Assembly: GCF_019352175.1 (NCBI RefSeq)
Contig: NZ_JACBYI010000037.1
Span: 1-64,000, forward strand
Reading direction: 5' to 3'
From: Paenibacillus sp. S150
Lineage (GTDB): Bacteria > Bacillota > Bacilli > Paenibacillales > Paenibacillaceae
Length of the DNA: 64,000 nucleotides
A model generated the notes under the pieces. It did no database searches. It was not told the origin of the DNA and saw only the letters and a list, made by a program, of their open reading frames with translations. The position numbers and the translations under genes are program-made. Each line of letters starts with the position of its first letter. The first letter of the stretch is position 1. Positions 37,233 to 44,123 of this stretch are shown piece by piece.

Positions 37233-37479
37233 TGTTGAGGCGAAGCTGGCCAACTCTCATCACCTCTTACTTTTTTCTTACCCATAGTTCTTACTTAGTT
37301 TATTCTGGGATAGGCTCTAAGTTTCCTTTTTCCACTTGGGCGTAGCCGCCGGGTCTGGGCAGGAAGGTCTGGAGGGATCGGGGAGGAAGAGCTTCAGCCG
37401 GCCAGGGGAACCGAACCGGAGAGCCAGGGAACCGCAGCCAGCCTTACACCTGAAATCCCAAACAGCTAATCTGTCCAGC

Positions 37480-37755
37480 AAAGGGCGGCATAGCCGTTTT
37501 GTTCAAGATAAGAATTTATCCTGAATTTCGAAAGTAAGCATCTACAAATCATCTAAAAGGCTCTACACGAAGGGATTTTTTTGTGAAAAACAGCTTGCAC
37601 CAAATGGGTGAAGGAAAAAGAGGGTTTATCCCTTGTCCTATCTGGACTTGTTCAATTCACTTTCGAAATTCAGGTTTATATGTTTCACGCTAAAAATTAG
37701 CCTTATCCTCCTTGCTGAAACGGATACCGTCCTTATAAGGACGGCGAAGCCGTTT
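37480..37755. repeat. Bracketed repeat element interrupted by a MITE
   Basis: Bounded by two direct copies of an AAGGRCGGCRNAGCCGTTT motif (37480-37500 and 37737-37755). Without the internal 155-bp insertion and its 5-bp duplication it measures about 116 bp, close to the 119-bp uninterrupted copy at 48632-48750. Confidence 0.7.
37520..37674. mobile_element. MITE-like element with 16-bp terminal inverted repeats
   Basis: 155 bp. The left end CCTGAATTTCGAAAGT and right end ACTTTCGAAATTCAGG are perfect reverse complements. It is flanked on both sides by TTTAT (37515-37519 and 37675-37679), a 5-bp target duplication. No coding capacity. A second, diverged copy is at 59737-59889. It must be mobilised in trans by a transposase not in this window. 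Confidence 0.88.
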
Positions 37756-37936
37756 CCACTTGTTTGGGCTTGACCAAGCGTAAACCGGTTGAGGCCAGCG
37801 CAGCTCCATTCCAGTTCAGGTCAACGTTCTATTACACTTTGTACAGCGAATTCCGCAGAGAAGGTGTTTAGGACCGGAAATTCAGAAATCAACTTTAATC
37901 CGTATAATGCGTATTTACAGTGCAGCCCTCCATCTC

Positions 37937-38365
37937 CTAATAAAATACCTTCTTCTGCAGCAGATCGAGCGCCCGCTCGATCTCTTGGCGTTCCCCGTCC
38001 GTCACATTGGCGATCCGCTCGGCGAAACGGACGGCGATATGCTGAAAGGCCTCATTCATCATGGCCTCTCCGGCTGCGGAGAGGGTAACGCTCTGCTTGC
38101 GGCGGTCGGCGGGATCGGGGATTTTGTCGCAGAGCTGCTTCTCGCTGAGCTTCTTGAGCTCACGGCTCGTGTTCGGCATCGACATATGCATGCAATCGCT
38201 GATCTCGCTGAGGGTTACCGGCTGGCTGACAGCGATATATTCAAGGATTTTATATTGTACGGGCGTCAGCGCCTCGGATTTCACATCTTTGCTGATGTCA
38301 CTGGTTATTTGGTGGACGGATGCCGTAAAGGCCACGAACTTCTGAAATAAATGGTTGTTATCCAT
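37937..38365 (-). CDS. MarR family transcriptional regulator
   Basis: 142 residues from MDNNHLFQKFVAFTASVHQI. A winged helix lies in the middle: QYKILEYIAVSQPVTLSEIS, then MHMSMPNTSRELKKLSEKQL, then wing DPADRRKQSVTLSAAGE. Helices at both ends form the dimer interface. ATG 38365 follows GAGGTGAT; a longer reading adds 21 unlikely residues. It is divergent from the quinone-reductase gene, with three related operator-like sequences between them, so it most likely represses that gene and itself. Confidence 0.9.
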   Translation of the reverse strand: MDNNHLFQKFVAFTASVHQITSDISKDVKSEALTPVQYKILEYIAVSQPVTLSEISDCMHMSMPNTSRELKKLSEKQLCDKIPDPADRRKQSVTLSAAGEAMMNEAFQHIAVRFAERIANVTDGERQEIERALDLLQKKVFY

Positions 38366-38400
38366 GAAGATCACCTCTACCTGCCACCATAACAAAAAAG

Positions 38401-38468
38401 TTATCAAATAACAATTATCATTTGACAACTAAAAATTACCGTGATACCCTTTGGTTATCAAATGACAA
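38401..38468. promoter_or_regulatory. Three operator-like repeats for the MarR regulator
   Basis: TTATCAAATAACAA (38401-38414), TTATCATTTGACAA (38415-38428) and TTATCAAATGACAA (38455-38468) are variants of one imperfect palindrome. They lie between the divergent marR and oxidoreductase start codons and flank the likely promoters. Confidence 0.65.
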
Positions 38469-38483
38469 GTAAAGAGGTGCGCC

Positions 38484-39071
38484 ATGAACACATTGGTTAT
38501 CTATACCCATCCGAATCACCAGAGCCTGAGCTATGCTTTCTTGCAGGAGGTGCTCCGGGGAAGCCGGGAGAATACGAAGGTGGCAGAGATTCAGGTGCTT
38601 GATTTGTATGAGGAGGCGTTCAATCCCGTCCTGGTGTTCGGGGAAAATAAGCGCAGAAGAGATATGCACTCTGATCCTGAATTGGCCCGGTACAGGGAGC
38701 AGCTGCTGTGGGCGGATAAGATTGTATTTGTCTATCCCATATGGTGGGGCCGGCCTCCGGCCATGCTGCTGGGTTATATTGATCAGATATTTGCTTCGGG
38801 GTTTGCGTACCGGGACAAGGGCGGGCTGATGCCGGAGGGGCTGCTGAAAGGCAAGTCGGTGGTCTGTGTCTCCAGCATGAAGGGGCCTGCCCATTACCCG
38901 CTGCTGCTGCTGAACAATGCGCACAAAGCGTTGATGCGCAAAGCGCTGTTTCACTATGTGGGCATTCGCAAGGTGAAGTTCTTTGAGTTCGGCAGCATGG
39001 AGAGCAAGCGGGGCAAGCATGAGCGTAAGCTGGGCCAAATCTACCGTTATTTCAAAACGGTCAGCCAATAA
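38484..39071 (+). CDS. NAD(P)H-dependent flavodoxin-fold quinone oxidoreductase
   Basis: 195 residues of the MdaB/YwrO/KefF type: flavin-phosphate loop YTHPNHQSLSYAFLQEV near the N-terminus, FVYPIWWGRPPAMLLGYIDQ (about 82-101) around the isoalloxazine, and KGPAHYPLLL. It would reduce quinones by two electrons using FMN/FAD and NAD(P)H, a defence against electrophiles. Controlled by the divergent MarR gene. ATG 38484 with AGAGGTG. Confidence 0.9.
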   Translation: MNTLVIYTHPNHQSLSYAFLQEVLRGSRENTKVAEIQVLDLYEEAFNPVLVFGENKRRRDMHSDPELARYREQLLWADKIVFVYPIWWGRPPAMLLGYIDQIFASGFAYRDKGGLMPEGLLKGKSVVCVSSMKGPAHYPLLLLNNAHKALMRKALFHYVGIRKVKFFEFGSMESKRGKHERKLGQIYRYFKTVSQ

Positions 39072-39151
39072 GGGGTTCGGCCCGTCCGGCTGGGAAAAAG
39101 GCCGCCTCTTGTTGCGGGAGGCAGGCCGCCTCGGCTTGCTTTCGGCTTGCT

Positions 39152-39994
39152 TCAGGAGGGGTGCTCGACTACCCAGTCAATCAGTTTGCGGGCGATGCTG
39201 ACTTGGGGCGGAATGACGGGCAGCCGGTCGAACTCGAACCAGTCGGCATGATCCAGCTCTTCGCCGTCCACAGTAATTTCACCGCTCTCATATTCGGCCA
39301 GAAAGCCAATCATCAGGGAATGGGGAAAAGGCCACTGCTGGCTGTCGAAGTACCTGATGTTCTTAACCTTGATCCCCACTTCCTCCATAATCTCGCGCTG
39401 TACACAGTCCTCCAGCGTCTCACCCGGCTCGACGAATCCGGCAATCAGCCCGTACATATTGTTCACAAAATGCGGAGAATGCGCCAGCAAAATCCGGTTG
39501 TCCTTAAGAATTGCGGTAATGACCGCGGGGGCAATCCGGGGATAGCTGACCAATCCGCAGGCTGGGCAGGCGCGTGAATGCTCAATCTGCGACAGCACGG
39601 TAGGTGTGCCGCATTTGCCGCAGAACTGGTGGGTGTCATCCCAGGCCAGCATTTGAATGCCCTTGCCTGCAAGATGGAACAGATCTTCATCCAGCGGTTC
39701 ATACAGGGAGCGCAGCGGGCGGAAGGTCATCCCTTCCGGTTCGGGTGCATCCGCCCGGACCTCTGCAGCGAAGCAGGGGATTTCCTCAAATGTTCCGAGA
39801 TAAAGGGTTCTTAAGGGAACCATGGACAGCTGCTCAAGGGACGGCAAGAGTGGAATGCCGGCGCTTTCTGCAGTTTCTGTAACCAGCAGCTTGCCCGAGT
39901 GGAAGATCAGCCAATAGGCGGAGCCGCTGAAGCCGGGCGTGGGACTGACGGCAGGAATATATCGCTTATAAATGCTTGCTCTTGGTTTAGACAT
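39152..39994 (-). CDS. nudC: NAD(+) diphosphatase, Nudix family
   Basis: About 280 residues. A zinc ribbon (CGKCG and CPACG, about 124-145) is followed by the Nudix box GFVEPGETLEDCVQREIMEE then VGI (about 187-209) and the NudC-specific motif SQQWPFPHS (canonical SQPWPFPxS, here Pro replaced by Gln). It hydrolyses NADH or NAD to NMN(H) and AMP, and in other bacteria removes NAD caps from RNA. I chose ATG 39994 (MSKPRASIYKRY); the longer frame adds 20 residues without homology. Confidence 0.9.
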   Translation of the reverse strand: MSKPRASIYKRYIPAVSPTPGFSGSAYWLIFHSGKLLVTETAESAGIPLLPSLEQLSMVPLRTLYLGTFEEIPCFAAEVRADAPEPEGMTFRPLRSLYEPLDEDLFHLAGKGIQMLAWDDTHQFCGKCGTPTVLSQIEHSRACPACGLVSYPRIAPAVITAILKDNRILLAHSPHFVNNMYGLIAGFVEPGETLEDCVQREIMEEVGIKVKNIRYFDSQQWPFPHSLMIGFLAEYESGEITVDGEELDHADWFEFDRLPVIPPQVSIARKLIDWVVEHPS

Positions 39995-40149
39995 CGCGCA
40001 GAACCTTTCTGATAGCAGATCATTTCTATATTCTATTTCTATTAAGAATAGCAAAAAGCGGCAAGGCTAACAAATATTTATCTTAAGCTGAACTGGTCAT
40101 AGTGGTTACACGCAAAGTTAAAGCGTGCCCGGAAAGAGACGTGTATGGT

Positions 40150-40184
40150 TTGACATTTTCCAAACATGTAACTATATTAGTTAC
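40150..40184 (+). promoter_or_regulatory. Sigma-A promoter with overlapping palindromic operator
   Basis: TTGACA (40150-40155), 17 bp, TATATT (40173-40178). The perfect dyad GTAACTA-TAT-TAGTTAC (40168-40184) covers the -10 box. Its form resembles operators of HxlR-type redox regulators (YodB/HypR style). A bound repressor would block polymerase directly. No hxlR gene is adjacent. Confidence 0.75.
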
Positions 40185-40257
40185 AAGGAAAGGCTTGCTG
40201 AATCTGTTTGGCTGAAGCAGGCATCGCTATAAATAGTTCTACTTAGGAGGAATAGAG

Positions 40258-41124
40258 ATGAAGATTGCATTAACAGGAGCCACCGGACAATTCGGTTCAA
40301 TCGTGGCCGAAACTTTACTGAAGTCGGCAGCGGCAGAACAGCTGGTGGCCAGCGTTAGAAACCCGGACAAAGCGGAGCAGCTGCGTGCACGCGGAGTAGA
40401 CGTCCGTCACGGCGATTTCGGCCAGCCGGAGACGCTGGGTGCAGCATTTGCCGGTGTAGACCGGCTGCTGATTGTCTCGGCGGATGGAGACAATGATACA
40501 AGAATCCGCCAGCATAAGAACGCCGTAGATGCAGCGGTACGTGCCGGAGTGAAGTTTATTGCCTACACCAGTGTCGGCCATGCCGACAGCAGCCCGCTGT
40601 TCCTGGCACCGGTACACAAAGCTACCGAAGAATTCATCCGTGAATCCGGGATTGCCTACTCCTTCCTGCGCAATAACTGGTACCTGGAGAATGAGATGGG
40701 TTCGATCCAGGCGGTTCAAGCCGGAGCGCCATGGCTGACCTCGGCTGGCGAGGGCAAGGTGGGCTGGGCCACACGCCGCGATTATGCAGAGGCGGCGGCT
40801 GCCGTACTTACGGGCGAAGGACATGAGAATTCCGTGTATGAATTGTCCGGCCAACCGGCAACCCAGGCAGAATTGGCAGCGGTTGTCGGCGGGGTGCTGG
40901 GCAAGGACGTTGTGGTGCAGCAGGTTGATGATGCTGCCTATTCCAGTATTATGGCCGGAGCGGGTGTGCCTGAAGCGGCGCTTCCGATTGTCGTCGGCAT
41001 TCAAGCCGCCATCCGCGAAGGCGCACTGGACATTGTCAGCAGCGATTTCCCGAAGCTGCTGCAGCGTCCGCTTACGCCGCTGAGCGAAGGCGTTAGCGCC
41101 ATGCTGGCCGGAGTGAAGGCTTAA
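40258..41124 (+). CDS. NAD(P)H:quinone oxidoreductase type 2-like SDR (QorB/NmrA-like)
   Basis: 288 residues, atypical SDR. The cofactor loop TGATGQFGSIV is at 6-16, the NADP-selective Arg in SVRNPDKAEQLRARG, FIAYTSVGHADSSPL replaces the YxxxK region, and YSFLRNNWYLENEMGSIQ follows. The layout matches QorB-like quinone reductases. The palindrome-controlled promoter upstream suggests induction by thiol-reactive compounds. AGGAGG sits at ideal distance before ATG 40258. Confidence 0.88.
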   Translation: MKIALTGATGQFGSIVAETLLKSAAAEQLVASVRNPDKAEQLRARGVDVRHGDFGQPETLGAAFAGVDRLLIVSADGDNDTRIRQHKNAVDAAVRAGVKFIAYTSVGHADSSPLFLAPVHKATEEFIRESGIAYSFLRNNWYLENEMGSIQAVQAGAPWLTSAGEGKVGWATRRDYAEAAAAVLTGEGHENSVYELSGQPATQAELAAVVGGVLGKDVVVQQVDDAAYSSIMAGAGVPEAALPIVVGIQAAIREGALDIVSSDFPKLLQRPLTPLSEGVSAMLAGVKA

Positions 41125-41187
41125 GGCCAAGAGCGGCCTGAACCGGCCAAAAGACAGCTTAGTCCGCAGCGTGGTTTGACTGATTAC

Positions 41188-41236
41188 GAAGAGGAGGCTT
41201 CCCCCAGGGTCTGTTGACCGGAGGAAAGCCTCTTTT
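41188..41236. terminator. Convergent terminator
   Basis: AAGAGGAGGCTTCC pairs imperfectly with GGAGGAAAGCCTCTT, followed by TTTT, between the converging QorB-like and UvrC-like genes. Confidence 0.6.
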
Positions 41237-41259
41237 ATTGCGTTATTCCTGGCCGCAGC

Positions 41260-42354
41260 TTACAGCGCCGAACCTGCCGAATAGCTCCGGATTAATTCCC
41301 CGACCGCCTCCGTGAGCACCGTCTCATTCCCTGCTTCAAGCCATTCCCCGGGAATCAGGGCATAGCTGCCGGAGCGGCTTTTTAAATAGCTGTAGATGAT
41401 TTGGGCCTCGTCCAGCTTATGGCGGCTGATTTCAATTGGCTTCCCGCTTGAAGGCTTGCCGAAGCAGTCTGTAATGGCAGATTGTATGACCGCATGCAGC
41501 TGTGTCCCGCTTAAAGTTCCTTCCAGCCTGCTGCGGAAAAGAATCTCGCTGCCTTGGATCAGAATCAGCTTAAGCGCTTGTTCATTGACAGACTCCAGTA
41601 CAACGATATTCTTGTTCTGCCCGGTGAAGCCAATCACTTTCTCTTTCTGCAGCAGTGCTCTGACCGCCGTATAATAATCACGGTATTTGGCAGCCGTCTC
41701 GAACTCGAAATTCTCTGCCGCCAGATTCATCCGCCGTTGAAGCTCGTCCAGAATGCGGTGATCGTTCCCGTTCAGCAGCCCTTCAACGCGATGCATAATC
41801 TCCCCGTACCGCTCCGGCGCCTCTCCGCCCCCGCACATGCCGATACATAAGCCAAGCGAGTGGTTGAGGCAGAACGCATTTTTGGAGTGGGGTGTGCTGC
41901 AGAGAATCTTCTGGCTCTCCTTAATTCCCTGCAAGGCCCGCTCGACCGTGCTTCTGCTGGTATAGGGACCGAAGTATGGGCTGTCCCCATACTCAGCCGG
42001 ATCATAGGTCACTGCCAGCTGCCGGTAAGCCGTGTCCGTGCGAATGGCAATATAGCTGTAGGCAAGCGGATTTTTCATTTTTTTATTATACATCGGCTTG
42101 ATTTCTTTAATGAGCTCGCACTCCAGCATGAAGGCTTCAAATTCCGTATCGGTCAGCCTGTAGTCGAGGTCCCGGATATTCCTGACCAGCTGCTTCACCT
42201 TGGGGGAATGACCCTTGGCCTTGTGAAAATAGGACTGTACCCGCTTCTTCAGCTGTTTGGCCTTGCCGACATAGATGATATGGCCCAGACTGTCCTTCAT
42301 CAGATAGACCCCGGGAGATAAAGGGAGATCCGCCACCTTCTCCGCCAGATTCAT
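41260..42354 (-). CDS. Short UvrC-like GIY-YIG nuclease (no C-terminal nuclease half)
   Basis: 364 residues. GIY-YIG domain (about 12-95) with LPLSPGVYLMKDSLGHIIYV then GKAKQLKKRV. A Cys-bearing middle part (CLNHSLGLCIGMCGGG) corresponds to the UvrC iron-sulfur region. A UVR (UvrB-contact) motif LDELQRRMNLAAENFEFETA follows. The RNase-H-like 5'-nuclease and HhH domains of full UvrC (about 600 residues) are absent; the C-terminus is a different domain of about 130 residues. This resembles the Cho idea, an alternative 3' incision enzyme for nucleotide excision repair. ATG 42354 with GGAGG. Confidence 0.83.
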   Translation of the reverse strand: MNLAEKVADLPLSPGVYLMKDSLGHIIYVGKAKQLKKRVQSYFHKAKGHSPKVKQLVRNIRDLDYRLTDTEFEAFMLECELIKEIKPMYNKKMKNPLAYSYIAIRTDTAYRQLAVTYDPAEYGDSPYFGPYTSRSTVERALQGIKESQKILCSTPHSKNAFCLNHSLGLCIGMCGGGEAPERYGEIMHRVEGLLNGNDHRILDELQRRMNLAAENFEFETAAKYRDYYTAVRALLQKEKVIGFTGQNKNIVVLESVNEQALKLILIQGSEILFRSRLEGTLSGTQLHAVIQSAITDCFGKPSSGKPIEISRHKLDEAQIIYSYLKSRSGSYALIPGEWLEAGNETVLTEAVGELIRSYSAGSAL

Positions 42355-42584
42355 GAGCTTCCCTCCAAAACTGCATCTTCTATATAGAATGAAAACTTGT
42401 AATTTTTCTATCTTAGGATTAGCCGTGACTCCAGAGAATGCTTGGACTTCCCGCCGCTGCACGTCTGCAGATTTCTTGATGTATATCACTGTTCGCGGTG
42501 GAAATCCGCAGACAAAGACAGACGCTCCTCCTGCATTTCCCGAATTTCCTTCTGCCGCTTTTTCGCCAGCCGTAATTAGTGGAA

Positions 42585-42880
42585 AATAGAACCCCTAAGG
42601 TAGCGCATTCGGATTCTGATTCATCCCTAGTGGGAAAAAGTACAACTAATCCAGCGCATTCGAATTCTGATTCATTCCTAGTGGGAAAAAGTACAACTAA
42701 TCCGGATGAAATCAGCCGTATGGGGTGAACGGCCCTCCATGAAGTGTACAAAATCCCACTAAAGCCCGTTAAAGCCAAAATTCCAGCCCATTAGTGTTAC
42801 TTTTTCCACTTCGCTTCCGTTCCCTATGAACCTCCTTGCGTTCCATCAGCGTTTTCAGGTTCGCCGGTTCAATTCATATA
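42585..42880 (-). repeat. Long dispersed intergenic repeat, copy C
   Basis: Reverse-oriented copy of the family at 36717 and 59890. Here the TTAGTTGTACTTTTTCCCAC sub-unit occurs twice about 55 bp apart, followed by a third degenerate one, showing internal duplication within the element. Confidence 0.8.
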
Positions 42881-43109
42881 GTATATTTTAGTATAATCGA
42901 TCCTGCTGTAAGGAGCGACCGGAAAAGCGAAAGGTCCCACTCAGCCAGAAGCTTTTTTTGACGGATTATCCTAAAGCAATAAGCGGAGGTTTGTCTTTTC
43001 CGTTGAAGTGGCCAAGACGGCAAAAACCCGGCAGCGGCGTATGGATTAGGCGGTTAATCTGCCGGAAAGGAAGAGCGCAGGGATGAAGAGGGCAGAGCTT
43101 TGTGATTAA
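42881..43109. other. Gene-free stretch before the MerR/flavoprotein unit
   Basis: No coding region or known RNA seen. Together with 42355-42584 it makes the spacer between the UvrC-like gene and the MerR gene; the clear elements in it are the repeat copy C and the Fnr/Rex-like box that follows. Confidence 0.4.
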
Positions 43110-43127
43110 TTGTGACAAAATTCACAA
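43110..43127. promoter_or_regulatory. Fnr- or Rex-type operator
   Basis: TTGTGACAAAATTCACAA is a perfect 6-6-6 palindrome. It satisfies both the Bacillus Fnr consensus (TGTGA-N6-TCACA) and the Rex consensus (TTGTGA-N6-TCACAA). It lies 87 bases before the MerR start codon and upstream of a fumarate-reductase-like gene, so control by oxygen or NADH/NAD ratio is plausible. Which regulator binds is undecided. Confidence 0.65.
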
Positions 43128-43196
43128 AGTCCTTTTTGAAAACCCTCTATCATGAATAACAGGAAGATAGTGCTGGACGAAGCTGGGGGGATTTTT

Positions 43197-44018
43197 ATGA
43201 TATATTCAATCGGCGAGTTTGCTTCGATTCTGGGTGTGACAGCAGATACCTTGCGGCTGTATGAGAAGCATGACATTGTGCGCCCGATGAAGGATCAACA
43301 CAACAATTACCGTTATTTCAGCGATTTGGACGCCAGGAATTTATTGTCCAGCCGGTGGTACCGGAGTATGCAGATTCCGCTGCAGGATGTGGCCGGACTG
43401 ATTAATGACGCCCCTGCGGAGCAGGTCCTGAAGTCGATTGCCGCCGCGCAGCAGCAGCTGGAAGAGGAGATCAGGCGGAGCACGATGCTGCTGAACAAGA
43501 TTAATGCGATCCAAACGGAGCTGGAGCAAATCAGCGTTTCTTTCTATACCTGCTGCGTGAAGCAGGTGCCGGGTATGTACCGCATTCAGCAAACGGACAA
43601 AAATCAGCTTCTGCAAAAGGAGTGCCTCAAAAGAACGGTGCAGGCCTGGATGGAAATGCTTCCCTTTTCGTTCTATTCCTTCAAAATAGAGAACACGGTG
43701 AATATCCGCGGAAGCGGGGAGCTGGAGTACAGCTGGGGTCTGGCTTTGCTGGAAGAGGATCAGCGGGAGCTGAAGGCTTGCGTTAACGAGAGCATGGAGT
43801 ATGTTGAGCCGTCCACCTGTATTTCCGCGGTTATTGCCAGCTCCTATGAGGAGGATTTGGACCGGGAATCTTTTCAATTCATGCTGGATTATGCCGAGAC
43901 AGAGGGCTATGCCGTCGCCGGCGATATCCGCGGTAAAATTCTGTTCACGGAACGGATGAGCAGCGGCAACAAAACCTTTCTGGAGATCAATATTCCTATT
44001 GAGAAAAAATTCACATAA
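43197..44018 (+). CDS. MerR family regulator with long effector domain
   Basis: 273 residues. N-terminal HTH (MIYSIGEFASILGVTADTLR then LYEKHDIVRPMKDQHNNYRY, residues 1-40), coiled coil (about 80-115), then a C-terminal ligand-domain-like region of about 150 residues with Cys pair FYTCCVKQVPG. ATG 43197 after a GGGGGG ribosome site is better than an upstream ATG. Immediately downstream lies a promoter with a perfect 19-bp dyad, so it most likely activates the flavoprotein gene that follows. Confidence 0.88.
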   Translation: MIYSIGEFASILGVTADTLRLYEKHDIVRPMKDQHNNYRYFSDLDARNLLSSRWYRSMQIPLQDVAGLINDAPAEQVLKSIAAAQQQLEEEIRRSTMLLNKINAIQTELEQISVSFYTCCVKQVPGMYRIQQTDKNQLLQKECLKRTVQAWMEMLPFSFYSFKIENTVNIRGSGELEYSWGLALLEEDQRELKACVNESMEYVEPSTCISAVIASSYEEDLDRESFQFMLDYAETEGYAVAGDIRGKILFTERMSSGNKTFLEINIPIEKKFT

Positions 44019-44024
44019 CATTCA

Positions 44025-44055
44025 TTGACCTTGGTGCAGCACCAAGGTATACACT
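44025..44055 (+). promoter_or_regulatory. MerR-controlled promoter of the flavoprotein gene
   Basis: TTGACC (44025-44030) with the perfect dyad CCTTGGTGCAGCACCAAGG (44029-44047, 9-bp arms around one base). The -10 is TACACT (44050-44055, 19-bp spacer, MerR style) or TATACA (44048-44053, 17-bp spacer). The dyad between the boxes marks it as the operator of the adjacent MerR protein. Confidence 0.85.
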
Positions 44056-44123
44056 CTGTGCGTAGTCCGGCGGCCCTGCCAGAGAGAAAGGGGCGGCCCA
44101 CTAACCACACAGGGGGAGTACCA

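Larger units (their letters stand above)
36411..37936. other. Gene-free repeat-rich region
   Basis: About 1.5 kb with no supportable gene. It contains the long dispersed repeat (36717-36990), two single hairpins of the 51-bp-array type (37163-37232), and a bracketed repeat (37480-37755) with a MITE inside it. Remaining stretches show nothing recognisable. Confidence 0.6.

Noticed and set aside
42419..42778. 119-codon frame in the spacer after the UvrC-like gene, with repeated VVLFPTR words
   Set aside because: It is the translation of the internal duplication of the long dispersed repeat, not a gene.
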